Below, in pieces: positions 8,264 to 16,888 of a DNA stretch of 64,000 nucleotides. The notes beneath the pieces were generated by a model. That model did no database searches. It worked only from the letters and a program-made list of their open reading frames with translations, and had not been told where the DNA came from. Position 1 is the first letter of the stretch; each line of letters begins with the position of its first letter. The DNA is from Thermoprotei archaeon (GTDB lineage: Archaea; Thermoproteota; Thermoprotei_A; Sulfolobales; Acidilobaceae), in the NCBI GenBank assembly GCA_029335875.2, contig JARJMZ020000015.1, forward strand, positions 45,419 to 109,418. Direction: 5' to 3'. Made by a program: the position numbers and the translations under genes.

Positions 8264-9745
8264 TCATCTTAAGATTAATGATGCTATGAAGAGGGCGAAA
8301 AAGGTCAGCCAGAAAGCTACGCCTACTAGTAAACCTGCTACTATTATTGGGGATGGCCTAATCTCTTTGGGTAAGTATTTCATGTTGAGGTATATGTTGC
8401 CCAGTACTGTGAGCGGCCATACTAGGTTGCTCATATTAGCCACTAGGGCTACGGCTATTAGTGGGTTTACTTTGAATATGTGGAAAAGTATGAAGGCTGC
8501 CATGATCCAGAGGACTAGGATTATTAGTATGACGTAGTAAACCCTCCTTACATCGCCTTTGGCTGCCTGCCTTACTCTGCTCATGTACCATAAAATGTCT
8601 GTGGCTGTCCTAGCGACAGCCTCTGTTAGGGCAAACTGAGTGCTGTATAGGATCCAGAATCCCATTACTAGTACCATAGCCCATCCTATGATGCCGTAAA
8701 GCTTCCTAAGCTCCTCCCCCTGATATACGGCGACCGCCCAACCACCTATATCTGAGCCTACGGGTATTAGTGCTAGTGCTAGTGCTGCGGGGAGGAACAT
8801 TCCGAGGAACGCGCCTACACCGAAAACCCCTAATATGTCTATTAAGGCTACCTTTCTCCAAGCTCCCCACTTCCTCAGGTTATCTTCGTTAACTTTAAAG
8901 GCCACGCCTGTAGGGGATAGCGTTATCTTAGCCCCGCCGATTAGCGTGGGTATAGAGCCTACAAGGGCCCCCATGCCGAAACCCTTGTCTCTGTAATAGC
9001 TTGATATGAAAGTATTCCCGAAAGCTCCTAGGCCAGCGTAGCCGGCCACAGCACCCAATAATAGTGCTGCCGATATTATGTCGATTGGCGGTAGTTTCCC
9101 GAAGTCGAGGAACCCCCTGGCTGTACTGATCAAAATGCTGGGCGGGGTTGTGAGAGCTACGAGGGCTAGTAGCGCGGTGAATGTGAAAATGACCATAACC
9201 CACTGAACCAGCTCCAGGAGCCTCACTACTTTGCCTCCCACAGAAAGCACAGCTATTACTAGCAACGCCAGCACGAGGCCTACGGGCAGTAGGAGGCTTA
9301 CATCAGCAGGCCCGGACAGCCTCCCTAGATATGCTGCGACTAAAGCCGTAGCGGCTCCAAAAGCCCAGACAGGCCAGCCTAGACTTAAGACGAGTAGTAA
9401 TAGGAGTAGAGACCCCCAGAAACGGGGTCCGGGCCACAGCCTCATAAGCCCTGTAGTTAAAGGCTCTCCAGTATACATAGTGTACCTTGTAGCCTCCAGG
9501 AGAGCCAGGATCTGCACTATTATAGCTACAGTGGCTATCCATAGTATGGAAGGCCCGAATTTAACAGCAGCCGCAGGACCTAAAACCCACTCTCCACTCC
9601 CAATACCCATACCGAGGAGTATGGCTCCAGGCCCTATTACCCTTAGAACGCCCGAGAGGTTCAAGGGAGGCTCAGGGAGATCGGCTACCCTAAGGGGTGG
9701 ACCACTGCCTATGCTAACAGCTCCACCAGGGTTATCATCGGGCAT
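8264..9745 (-). CDS. Nramp-like transporter without the DPGN motif
   Basis: A 493-residue polytopic membrane protein with about 11-12 helices. Its first helix reads GPGAILLGMGIGSGEW, matching the Nramp (SLC11) helix-1 position where classical metal transporters have DPGN; here the metal-binding Asp and Asn are missing, as in Nramp-related proteins outside the Mn/Fe group. The later IPTLIGGAKITLSPTG segment and a helix-6-like MFLPAALALALIPVG also fit the fold. The substrate is therefore unknown and need not be a transition metal. It is flanked on both sides by the two paralogous unknown genes and by repeats, all read on the minus strand. Confidence 0.8.
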   Translation of the reverse strand: MPDDNPGGAVSIGSGPPLRVADLPEPPLNLSGVLRVIGPGAILLGMGIGSGEWVLGPAAAVKFGPSILWIATVAIIVQILALLEATRYTMYTGEPLTTGLMRLWPGPRFWGSLLLLLLVLSLGWPVWAFGAATALVAAYLGRLSGPADVSLLLPVGLVLALLVIAVLSVGGKVVRLLELVQWVMVIFTFTALLALVALTTPPSILISTARGFLDFGKLPPIDIISAALLLGAVAGYAGLGAFGNTFISSYYRDKGFGMGALVGSIPTLIGGAKITLSPTGVAFKVNEDNLRKWGAWRKVALIDILGVFGVGAFLGMFLPAALALALIPVGSDIGGWAVAVYQGEELRKLYGIIGWAMVLVMGFWILYSTQFALTEAVARTATDILWYMSRVRQAAKGDVRRVYYVILIILVLWIMAAFILFHIFKVNPLIAVALVANMSNLVWPLTVLGNIYLNMKYLPKEIRPSPIIVAGLLVGVAFWLTFFALFIASLILR

Positions 9746-9910
9746 TTTAGAGCGCGATATTGGTGTTCCAACACCCTCACCTTTCGGGCTATAACTAAAA
9801 CCTATTATGAAACCTTATATTCTTAACTACATATTTTCACATATAAATAGTGGGGAAACACTACTCACAGACAGCTAGGAGATCTTTAGACTCCAAGTGC
9901 CGGACACACT

Positions 9911-10552
9911 CTAGCAAACGCTAAATAGCCTCAACATTGGCGCATACGAGTTTTCGAGCTCTAAACTCCTCTCTATAGCCCCCTTGAGAGCTTGCGGAGG
10001 CTGTTCCCTCCATTTTTCTAGGAAGTTTCTAACCTCTCTGCATGCCTCCTCTAAATGCCTAGACATGCTCTTCTCGTCCACAGGCTTCTCCGCCTGTATC
10101 TTAACGTTTCCCTCTATGAAACCTTCAGGGTAATACCAGGTTTTAAACCATGTGAAGCCCTCCCTTAAAAGTTTAAACCCTATCCTGGTAACCTGTGGGG
10201 GCGCCCCCATGTCTAGGAGCTTCAAAGTTTCCAGGTCCCAATGATATTCTACGTATAAGGGTTCCCCGGCTTTGAGGCCTCTCGAGACTACCCTATAAAC
10301 AACGTCTTCAACCTGGAGGAATATGCTAGGCTCAACGTTGAAAATCTCAACCCACCCCCTATACGGGGGCCTCCCACAGAAAACTTTCATGTGAGCAGCA
10401 ACGCCATCACTGTAAACCTTAACATTAAACTCCCCAGTAAACCTCCCAGGGCTGACAGTAGCAGCTAAACCCTCAAAACCCGCAGCCAGCTCCGATAACA
10501 CAGCTCTTAGACCCTCGTGAATGCAGAAGTTGAGGATATCCACAGAATACAC
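9911..10552 (-). CDS. Conserved archaeal protein of unknown function (paralogue B)
   Basis: A 213-residue protein, same family as the product of 7371-8018: shared HEGLRA, SPGRFTGEFN, FCGRPPYRGWVEIFNVEPSI, PEGFIEGNVKIQAEKP and a C-terminal ACREVRNFLEKW helix. The two differ mainly in their last 20 residues and in codon choice (this copy uses more C/G-ending codons in its 3' half). A 52-nt run (10314-10365) is identical to 7786-7837 in paralogue A. No catalytic site is evident; conserved Cys, Arg, Tyr and Trp around FCGRPxYRGW may be functional. It might be DUF1122-like; function unknown. Confidence 0.78.
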   Translation of the reverse strand: MYSVDILNFCIHEGLRAVLSELAAGFEGLAATVSPGRFTGEFNVKVYSDGVAAHMKVFCGRPPYRGWVEIFNVEPSIFLQVEDVVYRVVSRGLKAGEPLYVEYHWDLETLKLLDMGAPPQVTRIGFKLLREGFTWFKTWYYPEGFIEGNVKIQAEKPVDEKSMSRHLEEACREVRNFLEKWREQPPQALKGAIERSLELENSYAPMLRLFSVC

Positions 10553-10863
10553 CGAAGATTCTAGTGTCCCCTAAACTTAAATTTAGAACATTAATTGAAA
10601 CATGAGACGTTCAAATTGTTTGAAGGAGTAGAAACCTTAAAACCAATGAACAGTAAAATGTTTAAGCTATGTGATACAGATACAGAGGAAGATTGAGGTT
10701 TAAGCTCCCACATGGGATTTAATTATAAAGGCTATGACCGACTCCCGGAAGGTAAAATGGGGAAAAGAGTCCAAAGTATCAAGTACTCCTATTAGAAAGT
10801 AAGGGAGCAGAAAGTTTTTATCCCCTTCAATGCTCCCGTGAGGGAATTAGGTGGTGTTGGGGT
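10553..10863. other. Intergenic region with weak repeat-like segments
   Basis: No gene seen. Four segments faintly resemble the CRISPR-like repeat: GCTCCCACATGGGATTT (from 10704), GACTCCCGGAAGG (from 10740), TACTCC...AGGGAGCAGAAAG (about 10784-10814) and TGCTCCCGTGAGGGAATTAG (from 10831). They keep a CTCC...GGGA dyad but not the spacing. An ATTTAATTATAAAGG element at about 10718-10731 could be a promoter for the transporter gene at 10864. Confidence 0.35.
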
Positions 10864-11706
10864 TTGTGGGGGGGCTTTTTCATTGTTGGGGCCGCAGTCT
10901 TATGGTCTACTATTGGTGTTGCTAGTGTTTATGGTGGTGATGTTGTTATCCTAGCTTTTGTTAGGTCTATTATTGCTGGTTTTGTAGGGCTCCTCTTTGT
11001 TAGGTTTTTTAGTAGGGCTTCTATAGTTGCAGGGTTTTTCTTGGGCCTCCTATTCTCCTCCTACCCTTTAGCTGCCGTTCTCGCTGGTGTTGGTGTTGCC
11101 GCTTACCTTCTCTATACTGCTCCTCTTTGGGCTTCTATGGCTTCCCTAGTTTATGGTGAGAGGCTTGGGGTTTATTCTGGTGTTTCGGTGGTTCTCGTGC
11201 TTTTGGCTGTGGTTTTTATGGGGGTTGATGTTGGGTTTGGGGGTTTGAGTTTTTGGGGGTTTGTTTCGGGGCTTTTGGCTGGTGTTTCTTATGGGCTTTA
11301 CATTGCTGTGGCCAGGTATTATTCCAGGGTTGGTAGGAGCCTGGAGGTTTCTCTTGGGGCCATGCCTTACACTCTTATGGTGACCGCACCCTTAACAGTC
11401 GTATATGCTTTAACGAGCAAAAACGTTGGAGATCTTTATAGCCCGGTTGCTGCGGGCGTTTACCTAGCTGTATTCGCGACTCTCATACCCTATAGGCTCT
11501 TCACTAAGGGGGTTGAGAGGGTTGGGGCTGCAACAGCTTCTGTAATAGCTACTTTAGAGCCTGTATTAGCAGCTATATGGGGCTTCCTATTGTTTAAGGA
11601 GATACCCACGTTTTTGAAGTTGGCCACCTACATACTCATAACCATGGCTCTTATAATAGCGGCTTTAGGGGACTTGAGGGTTAAAAGAAGAGGGGGAAAT
11701 GTTTAA
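10864..11706 (+). CDS. EamA/DMT-family membrane transporter
   Basis: A 280-residue protein with ten hydrophobic helices arranged as two five-helix repeats, the hallmark of the drug/metabolite transporter (EamA) superfamily that exports amino acids, nucleosides or other metabolites. The N-terminal helix includes AAVLWSTIGVASVY and the C-terminal repeat ends with the family-like ATASVIATLEPVLAAIWGFLLFKEIPT. Start is TTG, preceded by a GGTGG site. Codons are strongly T/G-ending. Substrate cannot be inferred. It follows a repeat-bearing intergenic region and precedes the tRNA-binding protein by 20 nt. Confidence 0.85.
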   Translation: MWGGFFIVGAAVLWSTIGVASVYGGDVVILAFVRSIIAGFVGLLFVRFFSRASIVAGFFLGLLFSSYPLAAVLAGVGVAAYLLYTAPLWASMASLVYGERLGVYSGVSVVLVLLAVVFMGVDVGFGGLSFWGFVSGLLAGVSYGLYIAVARYYSRVGRSLEVSLGAMPYTLMVTAPLTVVYALTSKNVGDLYSPVAAGVYLAVFATLIPYRLFTKGVERVGAATASVIATLEPVLAAIWGFLLFKEIPTFLKLATYILITMALIIAALGDLRVKRRGGNV

Positions 11707-11726
11707 GAGAAGAGCCCCCCACAAAA

Positions 11727-12098
11727 ATGTTTGGCGTGGAGGTGGAGGGTGTGGGTTCTGGAGAGCAGGAGGCTATGGTTTCTTTTGAGGAGTTTTCTAG
11801 GCTGGATATTAGGGTTGGGAGGGTTGTTAGGGCTGAGCCTGTGCCTGGTAGTAAGAAGCTTATTAGGGCTATAGTTGATGTTGGGGGGGTGGAGAGGCAG
11901 GTATTGGTGGGTGTTGCTAGATGGTATAGGCCTGAGGATCTTGTGGGTAAGCTTGTTGTTGTTTTGGTTAATCTTAAGCCTAAGGTTATGGCTGGTTTGG
12001 TGAGCCAGGGCATGATATTGGCTACGTGCGGTGAGAACGAGAAGCCTGTGTTTTTGACGGTTGAGGAGCCTGTGAGGGTGGGGTCTAGGGTGTGCTAG
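11727..12098 (+). CDS. tRNA-binding OB-fold protein (MetRS C-terminal-like)
   Basis: A 123-residue protein made of a single tRNA-binding OB domain of the EMAP-II/Trbp111/MetG C-terminal type. Visible motifs are the opening FEEFSRLDIRVGRV, a central LIRAIVDVGGVERQVLVG strand pair and VNLKPKVMAGLVSQGMIL, which in the family line the tRNA-elbow-binding surface. In archaea such stand-alone domains associate with methionyl-tRNA synthetase or act as chaperone-like CsaA. The first about 17 residues are poorly conserved-looking, so the true start may be the ATG at residue 17 (MVSFEEF). Confidence 0.88.
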   Translation: MFGVEVEGVGSGEQEAMVSFEEFSRLDIRVGRVVRAEPVPGSKKLIRAIVDVGGVERQVLVGVARWYRPEDLVGKLVVVLVNLKPKVMAGLVSQGMILATCGENEKPVFLTVEEPVRVGSRVC

Positions 12099-12345
12099 TT
12101 TCTAGTGTTGGTTCTCTGTTTGACGCTATTATTGCTATTGTTTCTTCCTCGCTCGCTCTTAAGACTGCCCTTCCCCCGGGCCATTCTATTTGGATTTTGG
12201 CTGTTGAGGAGCCCCATAGTCTTGAGAGTCTTCTCGAGGCTCTGGCTACTAGCTTCACCCTATCTAGGACTTCGGCGCTTAGGGGGGTTTCTGGCGATAT
12301 TGTGGGTCCTAGGCTTGTCACTCTGACTACGATTATTTTATTCAA
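12085..12345 (-). CDS. Small hypothetical protein, 86 residues
   Basis: Not recognised. The minus-strand frame gives a charged, K/R/E-containing product with ATA and AGA codons typical of real genes here, while the overlapping plus-strand frame gives a Ser/Leu-rich hydrophobic shadow, so the minus strand is preferred. Start is TTG with GGGGG upstream. It follows the nuclease-like gene (12402-13049) by 56 nt on the same strand and overlaps the end of the tRNA-binding protein gene tail-to-tail by 14 nt. Size and an IQIEWPGGRAVLRASEEET segment recall small KEOPS Pcc1-type proteins, but the pattern is not good enough to name it. Confidence 0.5.
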   Translation of the reverse strand: MNKIIVVRVTSLGPTISPETPLSAEVLDRVKLVARASRRLSRLWGSSTAKIQIEWPGGRAVLRASEEETIAIIASNREPTLETSTP

Positions 12346-12401
12346 TCATGACGCCCCCTATAGTGTTAGCTTGTCATGTGTTTAAGGTTGGAGGCCTAGT
12401 A

Positions 12402-13049
12402 TTATGGGGGCTGGTTTGGGGCTTCAAGGAGTTCTAGTATGGGGGAGCCCCCGTTTAGGGGGACGTAGGCTACTTTAACCCTGTCAACGTTTATTGAGGC
12501 TAGGCCGTCAATCCTGGCCATGTGAGCCCTCCACCCGATCCTGGAGGCGCGCCTAGCATCATAAGCCTCTATGAGCCTCCTTATAGCCCCAACATCCTCA
12601 GGCTCCCTATCCTCGAGAGGCTTCAAAAGACATGGGGGTATTGAAACACTCACATGCCGGGGGAAGGCTACTATGAAAGCGTCAACACCCAAACTATAAG
12701 CGGCAGCCTTAAAAGCAAGCCTCGAAGCAAGATACTCCTCAAGCCTGTCAAGCCTGTCGCGGGGCACAAACCCAGTCTCAACCTCGACAACAACAACCCC
12801 CCGAGGACCCTCACCATAAACATCAGCAATAAAACCACCACTAACCCTCTCCTCAACACCAACATCAAACCCCCTAAGGTGAAGATCGAGGGCAACAATA
12901 AACTGGAGCAAAGCATGAAAACCAGTAACACCACCCCTAGAAACCTCAAAATCGAGAACATCAACAACCCTAGACAAGCCATCAAAACCATCCAGGCCAA
13001 GCCTGCGAGCCAAAAGCTCGGCCCGAGACCTTAACAACATAAAGCCCAC
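12402..13049 (-). CDS. Hypothetical protein with PD-(D/E)xK nuclease-like core
   Basis: A 215-residue protein of unknown function. Residues about 60-105 carry GGFIADVYGEGPRGVVVVEVETGF, i.e. an Asp on one strand and an E-x-E on the next hydrophobic strand, the layout of PD-(D/E)xK nucleases, though the catalytic lysine position is Glu/Thr. This is followed by a helix with YLASRLAFKAAAYS and a strand VDAFIVAFP, also typical for such folds (compare Hjc-like proteins). It may be an archaeal DNA- or RNA-cleaving enzyme or a degenerate member. It appears to be co-transcribed with the small gene downstream. Confidence 0.7.
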   Translation of the reverse strand: MGFMLLRSRAELLARRLGLDGFDGLSRVVDVLDFEVSRGGVTGFHALLQFIVALDLHLRGFDVGVEERVSGGFIADVYGEGPRGVVVVEVETGFVPRDRLDRLEEYLASRLAFKAAAYSLGVDAFIVAFPRHVSVSIPPCLLKPLEDREPEDVGAIRRLIEAYDARRASRIGWRAHMARIDGLASINVDRVKVAYVPLNGGSPILELLEAPNQPP

Positions 13050-13162
13050 ACTACAAGGTAAAAAACCAAGCTAAAATAAAAATAACCCCAAAACAAAACC
13101 CAATAAAACATGAAAAACCCAATAAAAGGAAATACCAAAAACAAAACCCAGCCCCCACTCTT

Positions 13163-14203
13163 CTAGGTTTTCGTGGCTATTTTCTCTCTAATTTTATCTA
13201 TTTTCTCCAGGAATTCTCTTGATCTCAGCTTGTTTATTATTGTTGTTCTCCTTTCCCTTCTCGCTTGCGCCTCTGCTAGTATGTTTTTCTGCCATTCTTC
13301 TGTTGGTTTAAACTCTCTTACTAGCATGCTTTTACCCTCTCTGCCCACGTGTACGAATGTGAAGTAGCTTGTTGTCGTGTGTCTCGCCTCCCATGTTAGG
13401 GGGTTTCGTGCTAGTACTTTAACTGTAACCTCCACGCTTCTCGAGCCCACGTATGTTAGTGCGGCGTGCGTTTCTATCACGTCGCCCACGTATACTGGGC
13501 TGTAGAAGTCTGTGGCGTCCACGGCCCCCGTTACTGTTATCCCCCCAGAGTATTTAGATGCTACTATCCCAGCTATCTCGTCTAGGAGTTTCATGAGCTT
13601 GCCTGCGTGGAGCACGTTATGGCTTACGGAGTCTTCCGGGTTGACTATCTTGTAGCTTTTCACGCTATACCCTTCGATTAAGGCTCTCGGGGGCTCTATT
13701 TGGCTTATTTTAAGCTTCCTCCCCCTAATCCTAGATTCCCTCTCCACCCTTCTCTTAATGGCTGCTTCTACAAGCTCTTTTTCGAAGTCCTCTCGAGGCT
13801 TTATGCACGCTTTCACAGGCCTCGGCTTCAGCTTCTCATCTACAGCGACCATTGTTAGCGAGGAGTATGTTGTGACAGCCCTCTCCCCCCTGGAGGGGTC
13901 TTCAGTCTCTACTAGAATAGAGACTTCAACGCTACTCCTCCCTATAAACTCTACCCAGCTCGTCATAACCACTAGGCTGCCAACCCTCACGGGGGCTATG
14001 AAGACCATGTCCTCCATGCACGCCGCTACCGTGTAACCCCTAGATATCCTCATGGATTGGAGGGTTGCAGCGTCAATAATCCACTCTAACATGTAGCCCC
14101 CATGCATAATCCCCAGGGGGTTCGCATGGCCAGGGTTTACCTGCCTAACCACTTGGACAACAGTGTCTGAGGGGGAGAATGTTCTAGGGCACTCCTCACC
14201 CAT
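13163..14203 (-). CDS. Acyl-CoA thioesterase, double hotdog
   Basis: A 346-residue protein of two hotdog domains in tandem, as in the BACH/acyl-CoA hydrolase type that cleaves acyl-CoA to free acid and CoA. Domain 1 (about 15-130) has NPLGIMHGGYMLEWIIDAA, with the NxxGxxHGG catalytic region, and domain 2 (about 175-300) has SVSHNVLHAGKLMKLLDEIAG, a matching motif with the Asp later in the helix. The long C-terminal charged helix (305-346) may be involved in oligomerisation. Its start overlaps the uL15 stop by 8 nt, so it occupies the place where secY usually follows uL15 in this operon. Confidence 0.88.
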   Translation of the reverse strand: MGEECPRTFSPSDTVVQVVRQVNPGHANPLGIMHGGYMLEWIIDAATLQSMRISRGYTVAACMEDMVFIAPVRVGSLVVMTSWVEFIGRSSVEVSILVETEDPSRGERAVTTYSSLTMVAVDEKLKPRPVKACIKPREDFEKELVEAAIKRRVERESRIRGRKLKISQIEPPRALIEGYSVKSYKIVNPEDSVSHNVLHAGKLMKLLDEIAGIVASKYSGGITVTGAVDATDFYSPVYVGDVIETHAALTYVGSRSVEVTVKVLARNPLTWEARHTTTSYFTFVHVGREGKSMLVREFKPTEEWQKNILAEAQARRERRTTIINKLRSREFLEKIDKIREKIATKT

Positions 14204-14678
14204 TCTCGAACCTCACAACCCCCTCTAGAAGGATAACTTTACCCCCAGCCTCCTCAACCTTCCTTATGGCAGACTCGCTGGCCTCCGCCACTATGACTTT
14301 TACTGGGACGTTTATCCTCCCCTCCCCCAGGAGTTTGTGTATGCCCTCCGCCGAAAGGTCTACTACGACCATGTTATCCTCTACGGCTGCTTTACCCTCG
14401 CTCCTAAGCTTTCCAACTATTTCAGCCAGGTCGCCCACGTTAATAGCCTTCTGCTCATACCCGGCAGTGGACCTTCTAGGGGTGAACCCCCTTTTACCAT
14501 ACCAGTCTGGGGCGTATTTTATGGTCCAAGTCCACTTGTGCTTCCCGAGGCCTGCGGCCCCCGTGCCTCCCCTGGAGCCTGATTTCCTGTGCTGGCCTAT
14601 ACTACCCCACCCCATAGTCCTCGTCCTACCCCTTAACTTCCTGGTTTTACTTCTCCTCCTCACAACCATCTCAACCAC
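14196..14678 (-). CDS. rpl15: Large ribosomal subunit protein uL15
   Basis: Archaeal uL15, a 160-residue component of the 50S subunit. The N-terminal glycine/arginine-rich extension (KLRGRTRTMGWGSIGQHRKSG then GTGAAGLGKHKW) penetrates rRNA, and the C-terminal half forms the globular IVAEASESAIRKVEEAGGKV fold. It is the last ribosomal gene of this spc segment; the following gene is a thioesterase rather than secY. Confidence 0.97.
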   Translation of the reverse strand: MVEMVVRRRSKTRKLRGRTRTMGWGSIGQHRKSGSRGGTGAAGLGKHKWTWTIKYAPDWYGKRGFTPRRSTAGYEQKAINVGDLAEIVGKLRSEGKAAVEDNMVVVDLSAEGIHKLLGEGRINVPVKVIVAEASESAIRKVEEAGGKVILLEGVVRFENG

Positions 14679-14679
14679 C

Positions 14680-15159
14680 CTAGATCATGGATTTGAGGAG
14701 CCTGTTAATATCTCCCCCTCTATACCCTAACTCTCCCCCCTGGCTGTATGCTTTCCTAGTCGACCCTCTAAAGCCATCCTTAGGCGGGTGGAGCCTGAAG
14801 AAAGGTTTAACCCCCAGGCTCTCGAGCTTGTGATAGTGTATCTCCCCCGAGAGTAGCTTGCCCGCGAACTCCTCTATGCCGTTTAAGCCCAGCCTCTCCC
14901 TCACCCAGCTGTCTGTCAGGGGCTTCTCCCCAACGAGCCTGCCCCTCTTCTTTAGAAGCTCTACTAGCGTATCCCTGTCTACCTCACCCCAGGTGGCCCA
15001 GCTGGCTATTGAGCTTAGCATTCCCCTTATGCCGGGCAGGGAGCTATGGTATACTGTTGCCGCAAACCTCCTCCTAAGCCTGAGGAGGTTTAAAACATGC
15101 TCAACATCGGGGGGCACGTCTACAGTGCCCCTAACTCTCACTATAGCGTACAGGGACAA
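14680..15159 (-). CDS. rpl30: Large ribosomal subunit protein uL30
   Basis: Archaeal-type uL30, 159 residues, longer than bacterial L30 as expected. Signatures are AIVRVRGTVDVPPDVEHVLNLLRLRR at the N-terminus and the C-terminal LHPPKDGFRGSTRKAYSQGGELGYRG. One nucleotide separates its stop from the uL15 start, and its own start follows uS5 by 7 nt, consistent with one operon. Confidence 0.97.
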   Translation of the reverse strand: MSLYAIVRVRGTVDVPPDVEHVLNLLRLRRRFAATVYHSSLPGIRGMLSSIASWATWGEVDRDTLVELLKKRGRLVGEKPLTDSWVRERLGLNGIEEFAGKLLSGEIHYHKLESLGVKPFFRLHPPKDGFRGSTRKAYSQGGELGYRGGDINRLLKSMI

Positions 15160-15166
15160 GCTGGGG

Positions 15167-15799
15167 TCACCTTGTCCAGTCCATTGGAGTAACTATACTA
15201 TAGGTTGCCCTTAGAGCGTTGTAGGCAGCTCTAGCAAAGTTATAGGTAGTCCTAGTCTCGCCCCTAGTGTAAGACCATGCATCGCTTATGCCGGCAAGCC
15301 TCAAAACAGTCTTAGCAACATCCCCCACCACGAGGCCCGTGCCTTTAGGCGCAGGCTTCAATATAACCTCCACGCTTCCACTCTTACCCCTAACCGTGAA
15401 GGGGACGCTGTGCGGCTCCCCGCACCCGCACTCCCAGCTCCCGCACCCCCTCCTGACAGGTACTATGTTTAGTTTAGCGTTAACAACAGCTTTCTCAACG
15501 GCGAACCTGAACTGCCTCGCTTTACCCTTACCTATCCCGACATAGCCGTCCCTATTCCCTATCACGACTACAGCCCTATACCTTGTTATCCTGCCGGCGT
15601 CAGTCATCTTCTGGACTATGCTCACATCTATAACCTCGTGCTCGAGGCCGGGTAGTAGCAAGTCTATTATCTCAGGCTCTAATATTGGAAGGTTTCTCCT
15701 GTAAATCTCGTCTATACTAGTTATCCTACCCTCTTTAACAAGCCTCCCAACCCTGGTCCTCGGAACCCACGCTTCCAGGCTAGGCACCTCAGACAACAT
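15167..15799 (-). CDS. rps5: Small ribosomal subunit protein uS5
   Basis: uS5 of 210 residues beginning [21 protein letters not shown]. The double-stranded RNA-binding-like core is seen at [23 protein letters not shown], and the C-terminal half has [24 protein letters not shown]. The open frame extends 45 codons further upstream inside uL18, but that extension is not family-like; the chosen ATG overlaps uL18 by 11 nt and has GGAGG just upstream. A CxxxxCxC pattern (CGSWECGCG) in the middle is usual for archaeal uS5. Confidence 0.96.
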   Translation of the reverse strand: MLSEVPSLEAWVPRTRVGRLVKEGRITSIDEIYRRNLPILEPEIIDLLLPGLEHEVIDVSIVQKMTDAGRITRYRAVVVIGNRDGYVGIGKGKARQFRFAVEKAVVNAKLNIVPVRRGCGSWECGCGEPHSVPFTVRGKSGSVEVILKPAPKGTGLVVGDVAKTVLRLAGISDAWSYTRGETRTTYNFARAAYNALRATYSIVTPMDWTR

Positions 15800-16433
15800 C
15801 AGCCGCCTCCACAAGCATACTCTTAACCCTAACCTCATATTCCCCCCTGATCCTAGATAAAACCTGGCTGAAATGAGCTGGGAGCTCTTCAGGCTTAAGC
15901 CCCCTAGCCAGATACCTTGAGAACTGCCTCTCATAAAACTCCCGGCTAGACTCTGAAAGCTCCGAGGCCCACCTGGATATGTGCTCGCACTTCAACCTAT
16001 CCTCTGAGGGCAGCACCTCCCCAGAATGTGGGACGCTGAGGCCGGCGTCTAGAGCCCCTTTAAGGGCGGCGAAAACCCTACCACCCCTGCTGGGAACGTT
16101 CAACCCTATATCTAGAACGGCCTCCCTAACCCCCTTAACTAGAGCCCTATAGCCGGCCAGGAGGCCTGTAAGGTAGGCTGCGCAAGTGCTCTTACCCCCT
16201 CCAAGCCACCCGTAGAGCTTAGTGAGCTCCCTACTGTGAGCTGCAGCTATAACCCTGTCACCTTCAACTCTAGCCTCGACAACCTGGACTATCACATAGT
16301 TTAGAGTCTTCCTAACAACGAGCCTCGGCTTCCCCGATTTAACTAGTTTAAGCCTCCTATAATAGTCTGTCTTACCCTCCCTACGCCTCCTCAAAGGCAC
16401 CCTATACCTCGGACCCCTAGCCACTCTGCCCAC
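15789..16433 (-). CDS. rpl18: Large ribosomal subunit protein uL18
   Basis: Archaeal/eukaryotic-type uL18 of 214 residues that binds 5S rRNA. The N-terminal basic [19 protein letters not shown] and the central TNYVIVQV-like strand, [21 protein letters not shown] and [17 protein letters not shown] segments are characteristic. It overlaps the eL19 stop by 17 nt upstream and uS5 by 11 nt downstream, pointing to coupled translation. Confidence 0.96.
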   Translation of the reverse strand: MGRVARGPRYRVPLRRRREGKTDYYRRLKLVKSGKPRLVVRKTLNYVIVQVVEARVEGDRVIAAAHSRELTKLYGWLGGGKSTCAAYLTGLLAGYRALVKGVREAVLDIGLNVPSRGGRVFAALKGALDAGLSVPHSGEVLPSEDRLKCEHISRWASELSESSREFYERQFSRYLARGLKPEELPAHFSQVLSRIRGEYEVRVKSMLVEAADVV

Positions 16434-16887
16434 CCTTAACTAAGCCCGACTCCACAAGGTAAGACTTGAGTGTTGAAACGCTCTTAAAAGCCCCGCCTTT
16501 AGCCATCCTATAAAGCTTCCTGTAAGTCCTCCTATCTATGACCCCATGGTCTCTAAGCCATTTCAGAGTCCTCCTAATCTTCCTAATCCTCCCCATCCAA
16601 ACCTCCTTACTATCCTCCCTCGCTGTTGAGGCCCCCTTCCTCTTCCCGTGTCCCCTGCGTTTACCCTCCTTTCTAGCCTTCCTCCTCTCAAGCCATCTAG
16701 TGTGGGAGTTGCTCTTCTCCGGCTTAACTTTTATTAGCCCCTTCTCTATGAGCCTCCTAACGTCATCCCTCGTTACTGCCTGGCTTATCTCCTCCTCGTT
16801 ATCGGGGCTGGGGTTTATCCATATCCTGCTCTCCCCCACACCGAGAATATTTGCTGCGAGCCTCCTCTGAAGGCTATAGTCCGGCAT
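16417..16887 (-). CDS. rpl19e: Large ribosomal subunit protein eL19
   Basis: Archaeal/eukaryotic-specific eL19, 156 residues, starting [18 protein letters not shown]. The long basic helix is seen in [20 protein letters not shown] and the domain [33 protein letters not shown]. An upstream in-frame start would extend it into eL32, but the ATG at 16887 sits 1 nt after the eL32 stop and gives the family N-terminus. Confidence 0.96.
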   Translation of the reverse strand: MPDYSLQRRLAANILGVGESRIWINPSPDNEEEISQAVTRDDVRRLIEKGLIKVKPEKSNSHTRWLERRKARKEGKRRGHGKRKGASTAREDSKEVWMGRIRKIRRTLKWLRDHGVIDRRTYRKLYRMAKGGAFKSVSTLKSYLVESGLVKGGQSG

Positions 16888-16888
16888 C

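Noticed and set aside
12092..12385. Plus-strand 97-codon frame after the tRNA-binding gene
   Set aside because: Its product is Ser/Leu-rich and hydrophobic like an antisense shadow; the minus-strand frame has a charged product and typical codons.
15800..15934. Extended N-terminus for uS5
   Set aside because: The added 45 residues lie inside uL18 and are not family-like; a well-placed ATG with GGAGG exists at 15799.
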